From assembly GCF_009818105.1 (NCBI RefSeq), contig NZ_CP046564.1, forward strand, positions 744,001-808,000: a stretch of DNA of 64,000 nt, read 5' to 3'. A model generated the notes under the pieces. That model was not told the DNA's origin and made no database searches. It was given only the letters and a program-made list of their open reading frames with translations. Position numbers and translations under genes: made by a program. Within the stretch, counting starts at the first letter, position 1, and each line of letters starts with the position of its first letter. Below, in pieces: positions 34,854 to 43,651 of this stretch. Origin of the DNA: Bacillus sp. N1-1. Its GTDB lineage: Bacteria > Bacillota > Bacilli > Bacillales > Guptibacillaceae.

Positions 34854-35009
34854 ATGTTTGATCATACGAAGCATATTCCGCTTGAAGGCGTTCCGGGGGA
34901 ATTTACGATGAGCGATGAATCTCAAGAAAATGAAGAAGTAGCTGAGATGAGTTTTCCCTTTGATTACAGCTTGATGATTCCGCTGGATCACACAATGAGA
35001 AAAGAGTAA
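34854..35009 (+). CDS. Small acidic protein of 51 residues, unknown function
   Basis: This short gene is supported by GGAAGGAGG eight bases before ATG and by a terminator starting immediately after its TAA. The protein begins MFDHTKHIPLEGVPGEFTM and ends PLDHTMRKE, so an HT-IPLE/IPLDHT motif appears at both ends, suggesting an internal repeat. It has no membrane segment. It lies 41 bases after the GNAT gene and may be in its operon. Confidence 0.6.
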   Translation: MFDHTKHIPLEGVPGEFTMSDESQENEEVAEMSFPFDYSLMIPLDHTMRKE

Positions 35010-35031
35010 AAAAAGCGCATATGCGCTTTTT
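35010..35031. terminator. Bidirectional palindromic terminator
   Basis: A perfect palindrome AAAAAGCGCAT plus its complement ends in T and lies between two convergent genes. Confidence 0.8.
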
Positions 35032-35039
35032 TTGGTTGA

Positions 35040-35675
35040 TTAAAACTGTTCGGCAGCTTGACGGGCTTCATCCATTGCCTTTTTCTTTATTTCTTCCGCT
35101 TTCTCAGGCATTTGCGCCATTCCTTCTGCAATCACGGATTCAACAGACGGGATGCCAAGGAATCCAAGTACGGCATGTAAATAACGATCTCCAAATTCCA
35201 TCTCTTTTGCTGGACCTTCTGAATAGATGCCGCCACGAGCCTGAATGTGTAAGGCTTTTTTATCGGTTAATAAACCGACTGGTCCTTCATCTGTATACTT
35301 AAATGTCTTTCCAGCAATGGCTACGGTATCAATATATGCTTTTAATTTTGGTGGAAAGCTAAAATTCCAGAATGGCGTTACAAAGACATATTTATCTGCT
35401 GCGATAAATTGATCCGTAAGGTCGTTAATTTTACTCACTTTTAACTGTTCGTCACCCGATAGCTGATCGAAACCATTTCCCTGCTGGAGCTTGCCCCAGC
35501 CGTTAAAAACGTCTGTATCAATATAAGGGAGATCAATGTTATAGAGATCTAGCTTTAGAACATCATCACCCGGATGGTTTTCCTTGTAGGCTTCAAGGAA
35601 AACTTCCCCTATACTTAAACTAAAGGATTCTTTTACTGGTTTCGGGTTTACGGTAATATAAAGCACTTTGGCCAT
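35040..35675 (-). CDS. azoR: FMN-dependent NADH-azoreductase
   Basis: The 211-residue flavodoxin-fold enzyme starts [20 protein letters not shown] and contains [17 protein letters not shown] and the [11 protein letters not shown] flavin loop, matching the AzoR1/AzoR2 family. It reduces azo dyes and quinones with NADH and helps against thiol stress in Bacillus. ATG 35675 with AAAGGAGATGAG is preferred to the in-frame start 27 bases upstream. It is divergent from the glycosylase gene. Confidence 0.9.
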   Translation of the reverse strand: MAKVLYITVNPKPVKESFSLSIGEVFLEAYKENHPGDDVLKLDLYNIDLPYIDTDVFNGWGKLQQGNGFDQLSGDEQLKVSKINDLTDQFIAADKYVFVTPFWNFSFPPKLKAYIDTVAIAGKTFKYTDEGPVGLLTDKKALHIQARGGIYSEGPAKEMEFGDRYLHAVLGFLGIPSVESVIAEGMAQMPEKAEEIKKKAMDEARQAAEQF

Positions 35676-35764
35676 TACGCTCATCTCCTTTGTTTTCGCC
35701 ACTTAGTATGGCTTGCGTAAGAAAAAATATTCAAAGCGATGAGGCATTAACTGGAGGTGGAAAA

Positions 35765-36334
35765 ATGGTAAACCGATGCGCATGGGTTAGTGAAGAAGAG
35801 ATTTATAAAGCGTATCATGATCACGAATGGGGTGTGCCTGTTCGTGATGATCAAAAACTTTTTGAAATGCTAATTTTAGAAGGTGCCCAGGCAGGATTAA
35901 GTTGGATTACGATTTTGAAAAGAAGAGAGAATTATCGGGAGGCATTTGATCAATTTAATGTACAGAAAGTAGCCGCTTATGGTGAGGATAAAATACAAGA
36001 ATTGCTCATGAATGAAGGGATCATACGTAACAAACTAAAAGTCCGTGGAACGGTAAAGAACGCGAAAGCCTTTCTCAAGATTCAAGAGGAGTTTGGAAGT
36101 TTTTCATCGTACATATGGGCATTTACAGAAAACACTCCAATCCTTAATAATTGGAAAAGCATCGAAGAGGTTCCTGCTGAAACCGAACTTAGTAAGAAAA
36201 TAAGTAAAGATTTAAAAAAACGCGGTTTTACGTTTGTAGGTCCCGTTATCCTGTATAGTTTCATGCAAGCAGTTGGCATCGTGAATGATCATACGACAGA
36301 CTGTTTCAGGCATCCAGACCAAGGGAATCGATAA
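35765..36334 (+). CDS. tag: DNA-3-methyladenine glycosylase I
   Basis: The 189-residue base-excision repair enzyme removes 3-methyladenine. The family signature is clear: NRCAWVSEEEIYKAYHDHEWG at the start (zinc ligands Cys5 and His18), ILEGAQAGLSWITILKRRENYR with the base-recognition residues, and the C-terminal NDHTTDCFRH with the remaining zinc ligands. GGAGGTGG precedes ATG 35765; the frame opens at 35690 inside the azoR promoter region. The next gene begins two bases after its stop. Confidence 0.94.
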   Translation: MVNRCAWVSEEEIYKAYHDHEWGVPVRDDQKLFEMLILEGAQAGLSWITILKRRENYREAFDQFNVQKVAAYGEDKIQELLMNEGIIRNKLKVRGTVKNAKAFLKIQEEFGSFSSYIWAFTENTPILNNWKSIEEVPAETELSKKISKDLKKRGFTFVGPVILYSFMQAVGIVNDHTTDCFRHPDQGNR

Positions 36335-36336
36335 GA

Positions 36337-36722
36337 ATGATCATTAAAAAGGTCATCTGTCATGTGAAGGATGGGATGGACCAAACCTTTTCTACCGGAC
36401 AAGAACGATGGGCTGATTTGCGAGAATGCAAAGGGTTTATAGCTCAATACGGTGGTTGGTCAAAAGATAATGTGGCCAATATAATAGCATTTTGGAACGA
36501 TTACCAATCTTATGATAATTTCAATAATCTTGACCACGACTTGATTTACAAAAGAACAAATCAGAAGGAAAGTATTGAATCAATTAACGTCCGGGTCGAG
36601 GATATCAATGTACGGGATTCAATGTACGGGATATTTATCAATTTGCAACAGAGTGGCTAAATCATGTAGACAGTGTGGTAAATGAGAAATGGACATTACA
36701 CAACGCGGGAGGAAGAAAATGA
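36337..36722 (+). pseudogene. YdbC-like (DUF4937-type) small protein gene, truncated by a 14-bp tandem duplication
   Basis: The frame from ATG 36337 encodes 107 residues up to 36660. The sequence VICHVKDGMDQTFSTGQERWADLRECKGFIAQYGGW fits a small antibiotic-monooxygenase-like fold of the YdbC type. The last part is out of frame: the 14-mer TCAATGTACGGGAT is repeated head to tail at 36605-36632. Removing one copy restores a 123-codon frame continuing DIYQFATEWLNHVDSVVNEK and ending at TGA 36720-36722, in perfect ATGA overlap with the next gene. The present product has lost about 30 residues and gained 14 wrong ones. Confidence 0.75.
36605..36632 (+). repeat. 14-bp perfect tandem duplication inside the YdbC-like gene
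   Basis: TCAATGTACGGGAT occurs at 36605-36618 and 36619-36632. Because 14 is not a multiple of three it shifts the reading frame. It looks like a recent replication slippage event. Confidence 0.95.
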
Positions 36723-37327
36723 ATCAGAAGTGTTTGTTCATTGGTGATAGTATTACGGATTCTGGTAGAAGACAGGACTCTGAAGGAATTGGTCATGGAT
36801 ATGTGAGAATGATTAAGAAAGCGATTGTTACTTACGGAAACGTTGAAGTTATAAATAAGGGCGTGAGCGGTGATCGCATTACAGATCTTGAAGAAAGATG
36901 GAATCGAGATGTTCTCGCGCTTCAACCTGACGTTGTGTCGATTTCAATTGGCATCAATGATGTATGGAGACAGCTTGATCACCCTGAAATGGATCAGGTG
37001 ACGCCAGAGGATTATAAAAAAATCTATGAAGAGTTAGTAGAGAAAGTTAAACTGTTAGGAGCAAAATGTATTTTAATGGAGCCAACAATTATAGAAGAAA
37101 GAATCGATTCGATTGGCAATCAGAAGCTTTTCCCATATGTGAAAATTGTTCGTCAGTTAGCTGAAAAATACGATGCGCTATTGGTGCCAACTCATACTGC
37201 TTTTTTAGAAGAACTCCAAAAAGGGAAGAAGTCATCATTAACGACAGATGGGGTGCATATGACTGAGGCGGGCAATCAGTTAATGGCGAAAACCTGGCTA
37301 GATACGTGTGTAGATAAGTTACTTTAA
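36719..37327 (+). CDS. SGNH/GDSL-family hydrolase
   Basis: The 202-residue esterase-type hydrolase has block I GDSITD with nucleophile Ser11, block II GVSGDRI with the oxyanion Gly, block III SIGINDVW, and block V DGVHMT with the Asp-His pair near residue 184. No signal peptide is seen, so it is probably cytosolic. GGGAGGAAG precedes ATG 36719. The start codon overlaps the restored stop of the upstream YdbC-like frame, so the two genes with tag were probably one operon. Confidence 0.9.
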   Translation: MNQKCLFIGDSITDSGRRQDSEGIGHGYVRMIKKAIVTYGNVEVINKGVSGDRITDLEERWNRDVLALQPDVVSISIGINDVWRQLDHPEMDQVTPEDYKKIYEELVEKVKLLGAKCILMEPTIIEERIDSIGNQKLFPYVKIVRQLAEKYDALLVPTHTAFLEELQKGKKSSLTTDGVHMTEAGNQLMAKTWLDTCVDKLL

Positions 37328-37358
37328 CAGCTAACAATTATAATTCCAGGAAGTTTAA

Positions 37359-37390
37359 AAGGATCTGTTCAAGATGAACAGATCCTTTTT
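37359..37390. terminator. Bidirectional terminator
   Basis: A 13-bp perfect stem (AAGGATCTGTTCA with its complement) with a 3-base loop and T run lies between two convergent genes. Confidence 0.85.
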
Positions 37391-37405
37391 GAGAAAGCAT
37401 CGTAC

Positions 37406-38023
37406 TTAATCGAAAACAGGAGCAAGTCCTGGATCGTTATGTAACGCAAAAAGCATTTCGATTTGTGATTCTGTGATTCTTCCTGTTGATAAAGGAGGAA
37501 GTTCATTTTGAGTAAAAAAGCCACAGTCACTAGTTTCAATGCTTGCAGCTGCGTTTCCACCGATTAGCTCACATTCAATCATCACCTTATATATATGGTA
37601 AGGCGATGGCGGGTGGGGGTGTTTTTTGTGATCCAGTACAGCAAGAAGTCGTCTAGCTTCTACTAAATAGCCTGACTCTTCTTGAACTTCTTTCACCGCT
37701 ACTTCTCCGGGTGTGAAGCCGACCTCACCCCATCCGCCGGGAAGAGACCACTTGCCATCTGCTTTCTCCTTTACAAACAGCAGTTTTCCTTCATGAAAAA
37801 CGACGGCTCGCACGTCTACTTTAGGCGTCTGATAGCCCGTTTCATTTGTGAAGAGTTGCTGAATGGTTTTCATATCGTAGTCTGTATAAGTTTCCATCAT
37901 TTCAGCACTAAGTTGTCGAAGTTCAATATAGCGTTCGTAATCATAGTTATCCTGTGTATAGGTTAATCCAGCTTGAGCAATCGATTGAATTTGTTTTGCC
38001 CACGTAAGCCATTTTTCCTCCAT
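37406..38023 (-). CDS. Nudix hydrolase with N-terminal helical domain (YjhB-like)
   Basis: The 205-residue protein has an N-terminal helical domain (about residues 1-65; WAKQIQSIAQAGLTYTQDNYDYERY) typical of the Nudix-N group. The Nudix domain follows, with GGWGEVGFTPGEVAVKEVQEESGY as the box. This subgroup (YjhB in B. subtilis) is annotated as ADP-ribose or related pyrophosphatase. A ribosome binding site AAAGGATG lies before the ATG. Monocistronic. Confidence 0.88.
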   Translation of the reverse strand: MEEKWLTWAKQIQSIAQAGLTYTQDNYDYERYIELRQLSAEMMETYTDYDMKTIQQLFTNETGYQTPKVDVRAVVFHEGKLLFVKEKADGKWSLPGGWGEVGFTPGEVAVKEVQEESGYLVEARRLLAVLDHKKHPHPPSPYHIYKVMIECELIGGNAAASIETSDCGFFTQNELPPLSTGRITESQIEMLFALHNDPGLAPVFD

Positions 38024-38084
38024 CTTCCATGCATCCTTTCAAACGTAGCCTCTTTTCATTCTATCAAATAAAATAACCTTAAGG

Positions 38085-38462
38085 CTATTCAAAACGAGGC
38101 TCTGAATAACGACCAAACCAGTCATAGCGATTTTTTGAAAACCAAATATAGAATGGTGAACCAAGCTTATCAACGAAAGGCAAGTATAAAAATAGTGAGA
38201 GTGGCACCGTTACAGGAAGTGCCATTAATAGTCGTCTCACAGTATAAAAGCCAGCGTGAAGATTTCCGGACGTTGTTAACATATGAATTTCATCATACAT
38301 TCGTTTGTGTCGAAACTGCATATAAGGATAGTCTTCTGGGTGTTTTTCAATTTCCTGAACCGGTATCCATTCAATTTTGTTAAACCAGTCAAGTTTGCGA
38401 AGTGATTTCTTTACATAAAAACAAAATGGGCATTCAGCATCATAAAATACTATATGTTTCAT
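38085..38462 (-). CDS. DCC-family thiol-disulfide oxidoreductase (YuxK-like, DUF393)
   Basis: The 125-residue protein opens MKHIVFYDAECPFC, giving the DxxCPxC motif of the DCC family with Cys11 and Cys14. It resembles glutaredoxin/thioredoxin-fold proteins such as YuxK. ATG 38462 with GGAGG upstream is chosen instead of an in-frame start 27 bases earlier. Its redox partner is not known. Confidence 0.85.
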   Translation of the reverse strand: MKHIVFYDAECPFCFYVKKSLRKLDWFNKIEWIPVQEIEKHPEDYPYMQFRHKRMYDEIHMLTTSGNLHAGFYTVRRLLMALPVTVPLSLFLYLPFVDKLGSPFYIWFSKNRYDWFGRYSEPRFE

Positions 38463-38540
38463 CGCGATAGCCTCCAATATTAATTTCATTCTTTATACCC
38501 TTTTCACTTATTCGCACTGTTTTAAACAGAACGACAATAG

Positions 38541-38569
38541 TTGACAGAAAATTGTAATATTATTATAGT
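38541..38569 (+). promoter_or_regulatory. Sigma-A promoter upstream of the SDR gene
   Basis: A consensus TTGACA (38541-38546) and TATAGT (38564-38569) are spaced 17 bp, about 40 bases before the SDR start. Confidence 0.75.
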
Positions 38570-38584
38570 CTAATTAGATTAAAA

Positions 38585-38598
38585 AGAAAACGCTTACG
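38585..38598 (+). promoter_or_regulatory. Possible cre (CcpA) site
   Basis: AGAAAACGCTTACG matches the core of the cre consensus TGWAANCGNTNWCA except at both end bases. Lying just downstream of the promoter, it would suit catabolite repression. Weak evidence. Confidence 0.35.
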
Positions 38599-38608
38599 GG
38601 AGTGGTGA

Positions 38609-39373
38609 TTGGTGAAAAGACTTGAAGGAAGAGTGGCTTACATAACAGGTGGAAGTAGGGGGATTGGGGCAAGTATTGCAGAAAAATTTGCAAGTGAAGG
38701 GGCAAAGGTTTACCTTGCAGATGTAAATGAAGAAGCGCTATCCATAACGGGAAAGGATTTAGAAGAGAAAGGTTATTCAGTCATGACAGGCATTGTGGAC
38801 GTTACGAAGCGAGACCAGGTTGAATCCAGTATGAAAGAAGCGGCGGAAGCTTATGGCTCAATTGATATTCTTGTAAACAACGCAGGAGTTATTCGAGATA
38901 ATCTATTATTTAAGATGACCGATGAGGACTGGATGATGGTCATGCAGGTGCACCTTAGTGGAAGTTTCTATGCATCCAGGGCGGCCCAAAAATATATGGT
39001 CGATCAAGGATATGGGCGGATTATAAGTCTTTCCTCAACGTCTGCGCTCGGAAATCGTGGACAAACAAATTATGCAGCTGCAAAAGCAGGCATTCAGGGA
39101 TTAACCAAAACGCTCTCACTTGAGCTTGGTAAATATGGCATTACGGCTAATGCGATTGCACCAGGATTCATTGAAAGTGATATGACAAAAGCAACGGCCG
39201 AGCGTCTCGGGGTTGAGTTTGACCAGTTTATTGAATACAACAAAAAACAGATTCCGGTAGCTAGAACGGGAAAGCCTGAAGATATTGCGAATGCTGCCCT
39301 CTTTTTTGCAGAGGAGAACTCGTCCTTTGTTAGTGGACAAGTTCTTTACGTAGCGGGTGGACCAAGAACATAA
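38609..39373 (+). CDS. Short-chain dehydrogenase/reductase, FabG-like
   Basis: The 254-residue SDR has cofactor motif TGGSRGIG, structural NNAG, catalytic Ser in SLSSTSALGN, and YxxxK in YAAAKAG. The pattern is that of 3-oxoacyl-ACP reductases, but it is not in a fatty acid cluster; a secondary carbonyl reductase or acetoacetyl-CoA reductase is equally possible. The start is TTG 38609 or GTG 38612, both served by GGGAGTGG. It has its own promoter and may extend into the pyruvate oxidase gene 93 bases downstream. Confidence 0.85.
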   Translation: MVKRLEGRVAYITGGSRGIGASIAEKFASEGAKVYLADVNEEALSITGKDLEEKGYSVMTGIVDVTKRDQVESSMKEAAEAYGSIDILVNNAGVIRDNLLFKMTDEDWMMVMQVHLSGSFYASRAAQKYMVDQGYGRIISLSSTSALGNRGQTNYAAAKAGIQGLTKTLSLELGKYGITANAIAPGFIESDMTKATAERLGVEFDQFIEYNKKQIPVARTGKPEDIANAALFFAEENSSFVSGQVLYVAGGPRT

Positions 39374-39466
39374 ACTAGTCTGCCGCTTTATTTTTTCCTG
39401 CTGACGTTTCACTGATTCTATAGAGGGGTACTTTCCCATTATGGATAAGGAAACGAAGGAGGAGTC

Positions 39467-41191
39467 ATGATGTTTGATAAAAATGCTGGTGAGATATTAT
39501 TAAATACACTTTCTGAATGGGGAGTAGACCATGTGTATGGTTTGCCGGGAGATTCAATTAACCATTTTGTAGAGAATTTACGAAATGCTCAAGATCGTAT
39601 GAAGTTCATTCAGGTGCGTCATGAAGAGGTAGGTGCACTTGCAGCAGCGTCGTATGCGAAAATAACCGGTAAAATTGGTGTCTGTCTTTCCATTGCAGGA
39701 CCTGGAGCTGTTCATTTGATGAATGGTCTTTATGATGCGAAGGCTGATGGTGCTCCAGTTCTTGTTATTGCTGGGCAGGTTGCAAGCGATCAGATTGGAA
39801 TGGATCAATTCCAGGAAATTAACCTTGAACGCATGTTTGATGATGTATCGGTGTTTAATCGCAGAGTAGAAACAGCAGCGTCTCTACCAGACCTTACTCA
39901 TCAAGCCATTCGAACAGCGGTTGAAAAAAAAGGTGTGGCGATTCTAACGATTCCAGATGATCTTGCAGGGGAAAAGGTTAAACAAAAAGTAGAGAATACG
40001 TCTCTCATTCGTTCGAAAGCAGTCGTACATCCTCATGACTCCAATTTAAATGAAGCTGTTGCCCTATTAAATGAAGCAAAGAGACCGGTTATTTTAGCCG
40101 GCAAAGGTTCGAAGCATGCTAGGGAAGAACTACTAGGTTTTGCTGAAAAAGCTGGAGCTCCAGTTATTTTAAGTTTACCTGGTAAAGGCGCAATTCCAGA
40201 TGTTCATCCATATAACCTCGGACAGCTTGGACAGATTGGCACGAAACCTGCTTATGAAGCAATGGAAGAAACCGATTTGCTTATTATGGTCGGCACTTCT
40301 TTCCCGTATCGTGATTATTTGCCAGATAAAGCAAAAGCAATCCAAATTGACATCGATCCAACTCAAATAGGAAAACGGTATCCTGTTACAGTCGGGTTAA
40401 TTGGTGATGCGAAATGGACGCTATCCTATTTAACGCAGCATACAAACTACCAGGAAGATCGTGAGTTTATTGAGAAATGTCAGGATAATATGAAAAACTG
40501 GTGGGCTCATCTTGAAAAAATCGAAGGTGAGCAGTCAACGCCAATTAAGCCACAGCAAATTATGCCACAGCTACAAAAAGTATTGGATGATGATGCCGTC
40601 CTTTCTATTGACGTAGGGAACGTGACAGTATGGTCAGCAAGGCATTTACGCGTCACGAATCAGAAGTTTATCATTTCCTCATGGATGGCAACGATGGGCT
40701 GTGGACTCCCAGGAGCGATTGCTGGTAAACTTGCTCATCCAGATCGTCAGGCTGTTGCGATTTGTGGAGACGGCGGGTTTACGATGGTGATGCAAGATTT
40801 CTTAACCGCTGTAAAATACAAATTACCGATGATTGTCGTTGTTTTAAACAATGAGCGCCTAGGTATGATTAAATATGAGCAGCAGGAAATCGGTAATATC
40901 GACTATGAGACTGAATTAAAAGACTTTAACTTTGCCGCATTTGCTGAAACGGCTGGTGGTGAAGGTTATCGCGTTGAGAAGTATGAAGAATTATTGCCAG
41001 CATTTGAACGAGCTGCTAAATCGACAAAACCAGTTATTGTGGACGTGGTGATTGAAGAGCAGCCGCCACTTCCTGGGAAGATCACCTATGAACAAGCAGC
41101 AAGTTATTCAAAATACATGTTGAAAAAAGCATTCGAAGAACAGGAAATTGATATGCCACCGTTGAAAAAGGCATTAAAGCGAATTTTTTAA
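39467..41191 (+). CDS. Thiamine-diphosphate pyruvate oxidase (YdaP/PoxB-like)
   Basis: The 574-residue protein has the three-domain TPP enzyme layout: an N-terminal PYR domain with the catalytic Glu in VRHEEVGALAAASYAK, a central FAD-type domain (about residues 190-330), and a C-terminal PP domain with GDGGFTMVMQDFLTAV ending in NN for magnesium and TPP. It matches B. subtilis YdaP, a general stress protein, and PoxB pyruvate oxidases that turn pyruvate into acetate and CO2. It lacks the acetolactate synthase features, and there is no small subunit gene. AAGGAGGAG precedes ATG. Confidence 0.87.
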   Translation: MMFDKNAGEILLNTLSEWGVDHVYGLPGDSINHFVENLRNAQDRMKFIQVRHEEVGALAAASYAKITGKIGVCLSIAGPGAVHLMNGLYDAKADGAPVLVIAGQVASDQIGMDQFQEINLERMFDDVSVFNRRVETAASLPDLTHQAIRTAVEKKGVAILTIPDDLAGEKVKQKVENTSLIRSKAVVHPHDSNLNEAVALLNEAKRPVILAGKGSKHAREELLGFAEKAGAPVILSLPGKGAIPDVHPYNLGQLGQIGTKPAYEAMEETDLLIMVGTSFPYRDYLPDKAKAIQIDIDPTQIGKRYPVTVGLIGDAKWTLSYLTQHTNYQEDREFIEKCQDNMKNWWAHLEKIEGEQSTPIKPQQIMPQLQKVLDDDAVLSIDVGNVTVWSARHLRVTNQKFIISSWMATMGCGLPGAIAGKLAHPDRQAVAICGDGGFTMVMQDFLTAVKYKLPMIVVVLNNERLGMIKYEQQEIGNIDYETELKDFNFAAFAETAGGEGYRVEKYEELLPAFERAAKSTKPVIVDVVIEEQPPLPGKITYEQAASYSKYMLKKAFEEQEIDMPPLKKALKRIF

Positions 41192-41206
41192 TAGAACATA
41201 CTAGTG

Positions 41207-41231
41207 AGCCCGCTGATTGGCGGGCTTTTTG
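41207..41231 (+). terminator. Terminator of the pyruvate oxidase gene
   Basis: AGCCCGC pairs with GCGGGCT around a 6-base loop and is followed by TTTT. Confidence 0.8.
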
Positions 41232-41255
41232 TTGTTATAAATAAAAGGAGTGAGA

Positions 41256-41645
41256 ATGATGTATCTCGTTTTTTGCTATGGAACCTTACGATCTGGCGAA
41301 AGCAATCATGAGGTCATAAAAGGGGCGACTTTAATAGAGAGCTTCAGTTGGACAAATGGACAACTGTATGACACAAGGGATGGTTATCCTGCTTTGATAC
41401 AGAATAAGGACGCTAATGTATATGGAGAAGTCTATGAAGTGAATGCTCAGTTACTAGAGAAAATGAATATACTTGAAGGTTATCAGGAAGGGCGAGATCA
41501 CAATTTGTATGAGCGTGTCATGCAGAAAATTGAAAGTGATCGAGGAAGTTATGAGGCGATTACGTATATTATGAGGAAGCCCGAGAAGCGGTTTATGGAA
41601 ATACCAGGTGGGGACTGGGTAACGTATCGCAATAGTAAAAAGTGA
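41256..41645 (+). CDS. Gamma-glutamylcyclotransferase-fold protein (AIG2/YtfP-like)
   Basis: The 129-residue protein starts with the family signature FCYGTLRSGESN, which forms the substrate-binding loop, followed by GQLYDTRDGYPAL and a Glu-containing VYGEVYEV where the catalytic Glu is expected. The family includes gamma-glutamylamine cyclotransferases and many members of unproven activity. Several starts are possible (GTG 41250, ATG 41256, ATG 41259); ATG 41256 or 41259 fits AAAGGAG best. Confidence 0.85.
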   Translation: MMYLVFCYGTLRSGESNHEVIKGATLIESFSWTNGQLYDTRDGYPALIQNKDANVYGEVYEVNAQLLEKMNILEGYQEGRDHNLYERVMQKIESDRGSYEAITYIMRKPEKRFMEIPGGDWVTYRNSKK

Positions 41646-41661
41646 CGAATCGCAACCTAAA

Positions 41662-41694
41662 AAAGCACACCTCCAAAACTGGAGCGTATGCTTT
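41662..41694. terminator. Imperfect bidirectional hairpin
   Basis: AAAGCA and TCCA pair with TGGA and TGCTTT around an AAAC loop, with an internal mismatch, between two convergent genes. Confidence 0.5.
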
Positions 41695-41702
41695 CAAAAG
41701 AG

Positions 41703-42302
41703 CTAATCGGTTAATATCCTATATTCTTCAGGAATGTGAAGCGTTGTTTCATAATAGAATTGATCAGAATATTGGTCTGAAATGGGTTTTTCGATCATTT
41801 TGTAGGTAAGGTAGGCCTGTTGAATTGGTTCTTTTACAATCGTTGATTCTACGATTTTTTGCTGTTTTTCACCTGTATCCGTAATCGTGTCTAGCTTTAC
41901 CCAGATGGGATGATGATCATCGCTTACATAGTGAGAATCAATGCCTTCTTTTTCCTCAGGTGCTTGCAGCAGTTGTGAAAAGTCTTCTACCTTTTCGTTA
42001 TGCTCATCTAGTGAATTAAGATAAGGAGAAAGCGTGTTTTCTTTCCAGTGAGTTTCATCCACCGAAAAATCATAGCTGTTGATGGTGAAAGATAAGTAGC
42101 CTATGATGATCAAAATAAGTGCAAGTGAGGCTCCTTGATAGATAAAATTTATATGCGATAGTGATTTTCGATTTTGTATAAGATGAACCATGAATATTAA
42201 CCCAACAATGATCCACAATACGTCAGATATGATTGTGAGGGGTGCATCAGATAGTTTTTCGACTTCGTTGTATTTTTCAATGACTTGGTTGATCGTAGGC
42301 AT
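41703..42302 (-). CDS. Two-helix membrane protein with extracytoplasmic domain, unknown function
   Basis: The protein of about 199 residues has two membrane segments (about residues 28-47 and 58-80) followed by a soluble acidic domain of about 115 residues (YDFSVDETHWKENTLSPYL onward), probably outside the cell. GGAGG lies upstream; ATG 42302 is the better spaced of two nearby ATG codons (the other is 42308). I do not recognise a family. Confidence 0.6.
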   Translation of the reverse strand: MPTINQVIEKYNEVEKLSDAPLTIISDVLWIIVGLIFMVHLIQNRKSLSHINFIYQGASLALILIIIGYLSFTINSYDFSVDETHWKENTLSPYLNSLDEHNEKVEDFSQLLQAPEEKEGIDSHYVSDDHHPIWVKLDTITDTGEKQQKIVESTIVKEPIQQAYLTYKMIEKPISDQYSDQFYYETTLHIPEEYRILTD

Positions 42303-42480
42303 AATCATTTTCCTCCAGAATATAAAATAGCTAATCGATGGGAACACATTGTCGCTTCAATGACGACTTGCTCATTGTAACAGTAATTTGGCGGTTTCAT
42401 CCATATAAATTGGAAAATCTCGTAAAAGGAGGCTTTATTGTTTCCTAGTTCTTCTCAAGTGAATAGGTGAAGAAGCAGAA

Positions 42481-42516
42481 AAGAGCGCTAAACATAAGAA
42501 GACGTTTAGCGCTCTT
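42481..42516 (-). terminator. Terminator of the EamA gene
   Basis: A 13-bp perfect stem (AAGAGCGCTAAAC with its complement) lies 15 bases after the EamA stop. Confidence 0.75.
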
Positions 42517-42530
42517 TATTACTAATTCAA

Positions 42531-43418
42531 TTAATGAGATGTTTGCAGTTCTCTCTTTTTAACCTTTTTTGACTCACGATTGTTACGTAGAAACATATAA
42601 AATGAGGCAGAGAAAATAATGATATAGCCAATAATACTCCATGCATCAGGAATTTGTCCGAATAGAACGATGCTGATTAAAGCAGAGTAAACGACAGTCG
42701 AGTAAAAGAAAATCGAAATCTCTCGAGCTGGCGCAAACTTATAGGCAACCGTAAGCCCAAATTGCCCAAGCGTAGCGAACACGCCTGCTAGTAAAAGATA
42801 GATCAGTTGCTCCGTTTCCATTGGTTCATAGAACATAATCACGAATGGTAACAAAACAACGGTTGAGAAGAATGAGAAATAGAAGACAACCGTATAGAAT
42901 TTTTCACGCTGTCCAAGCACCCTTAGAACAGTATAAGCGCCGGCAGCGAAAATAGCAGAAAGTAGTCCAGAAATATACGGAATCGTTTCGACCGAGAATT
43001 GCGGCTTGATAATCAATAGCGTTCCGATGAAAGCAATGATGATGGCAACGATCTGGAAACGTCTTGCTTTTTCTTTTAAGAAAAGAGCAGAGAAGATAAT
43101 TAATAAAAAAGGACTTAGCTTATTGAGCATGTCGGCATCTGATAGAACGAGATTATCGATCGCGTAAAAATAGAAGATGATTCCTAGTGTTCCAAGAGCG
43201 GAGCGAAGTAAAAGGAACTTCTGATTTTCTTTTTTACCGAATAACCTTTCTTTGTAGTACATCACAAAGCCAAATGAAATGACGGCAGAGACACCATTTC
43301 GAAACATGGTTTTTTGTATCGTTGGTACGTCGCCTGATAACTTTACAAAAGCAGCCATCATGGCAAAACCAAAAGATGATATTAGTAATAGGATAATTCC
43401 TTTATTTCGATCACTCAT
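42531..43418 (-). CDS. EamA/DMT-family transporter
   Basis: The 295-residue protein has ten predicted membrane segments in two EamA repeats (about residues 6-135 and 150-280), with the SDADMLNKLSPFLLIIFSALFLKE pattern ending the first repeat. This family exports or imports small metabolites such as amino acids; the substrate cannot be predicted. GGAGG precedes the ATG. A basic C-terminal tail (RESKKVKKRE) follows the positive-inside rule. Confidence 0.87.
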   Translation of the reverse strand: MSDRNKGIILLLISSFGFAMMAAFVKLSGDVPTIQKTMFRNGVSAVISFGFVMYYKERLFGKKENQKFLLLRSALGTLGIIFYFYAIDNLVLSDADMLNKLSPFLLIIFSALFLKEKARRFQIVAIIIAFIGTLLIIKPQFSVETIPYISGLLSAIFAAGAYTVLRVLGQREKFYTVVFYFSFFSTVVLLPFVIMFYEPMETEQLIYLLLAGVFATLGQFGLTVAYKFAPAREISIFFYSTVVYSALISIVLFGQIPDAWSIIGYIIIFSASFYMFLRNNRESKKVKKRELQTSH

Positions 43419-43651
43419 CTAATTCCTCCAGTGTGTGTAAATCACTTCTATCACTTTACTGCAAACCGATCGTCTTTTTCAACTGCCAGGCTTTAATTAG
43501 AAAATGTCACAAAATTGATTCATCCGTTTGGGAAGGAGATGTGGCATAGTAAATGATAGCGAACATTTTTTCGCGCAATAGAAGAACGTTCGGTTAACAA
43601 AAGGCGAGATATGGGTAAAGTAGGTACTAGACAGATAGCAAAAGGAGAAAA

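Noticed and set aside
36605..36632. 14-bp repeat as an insertion-sequence target-site duplication
   Set aside because: The two copies touch with nothing between them, and no transposon remnant is present; slippage is simpler.
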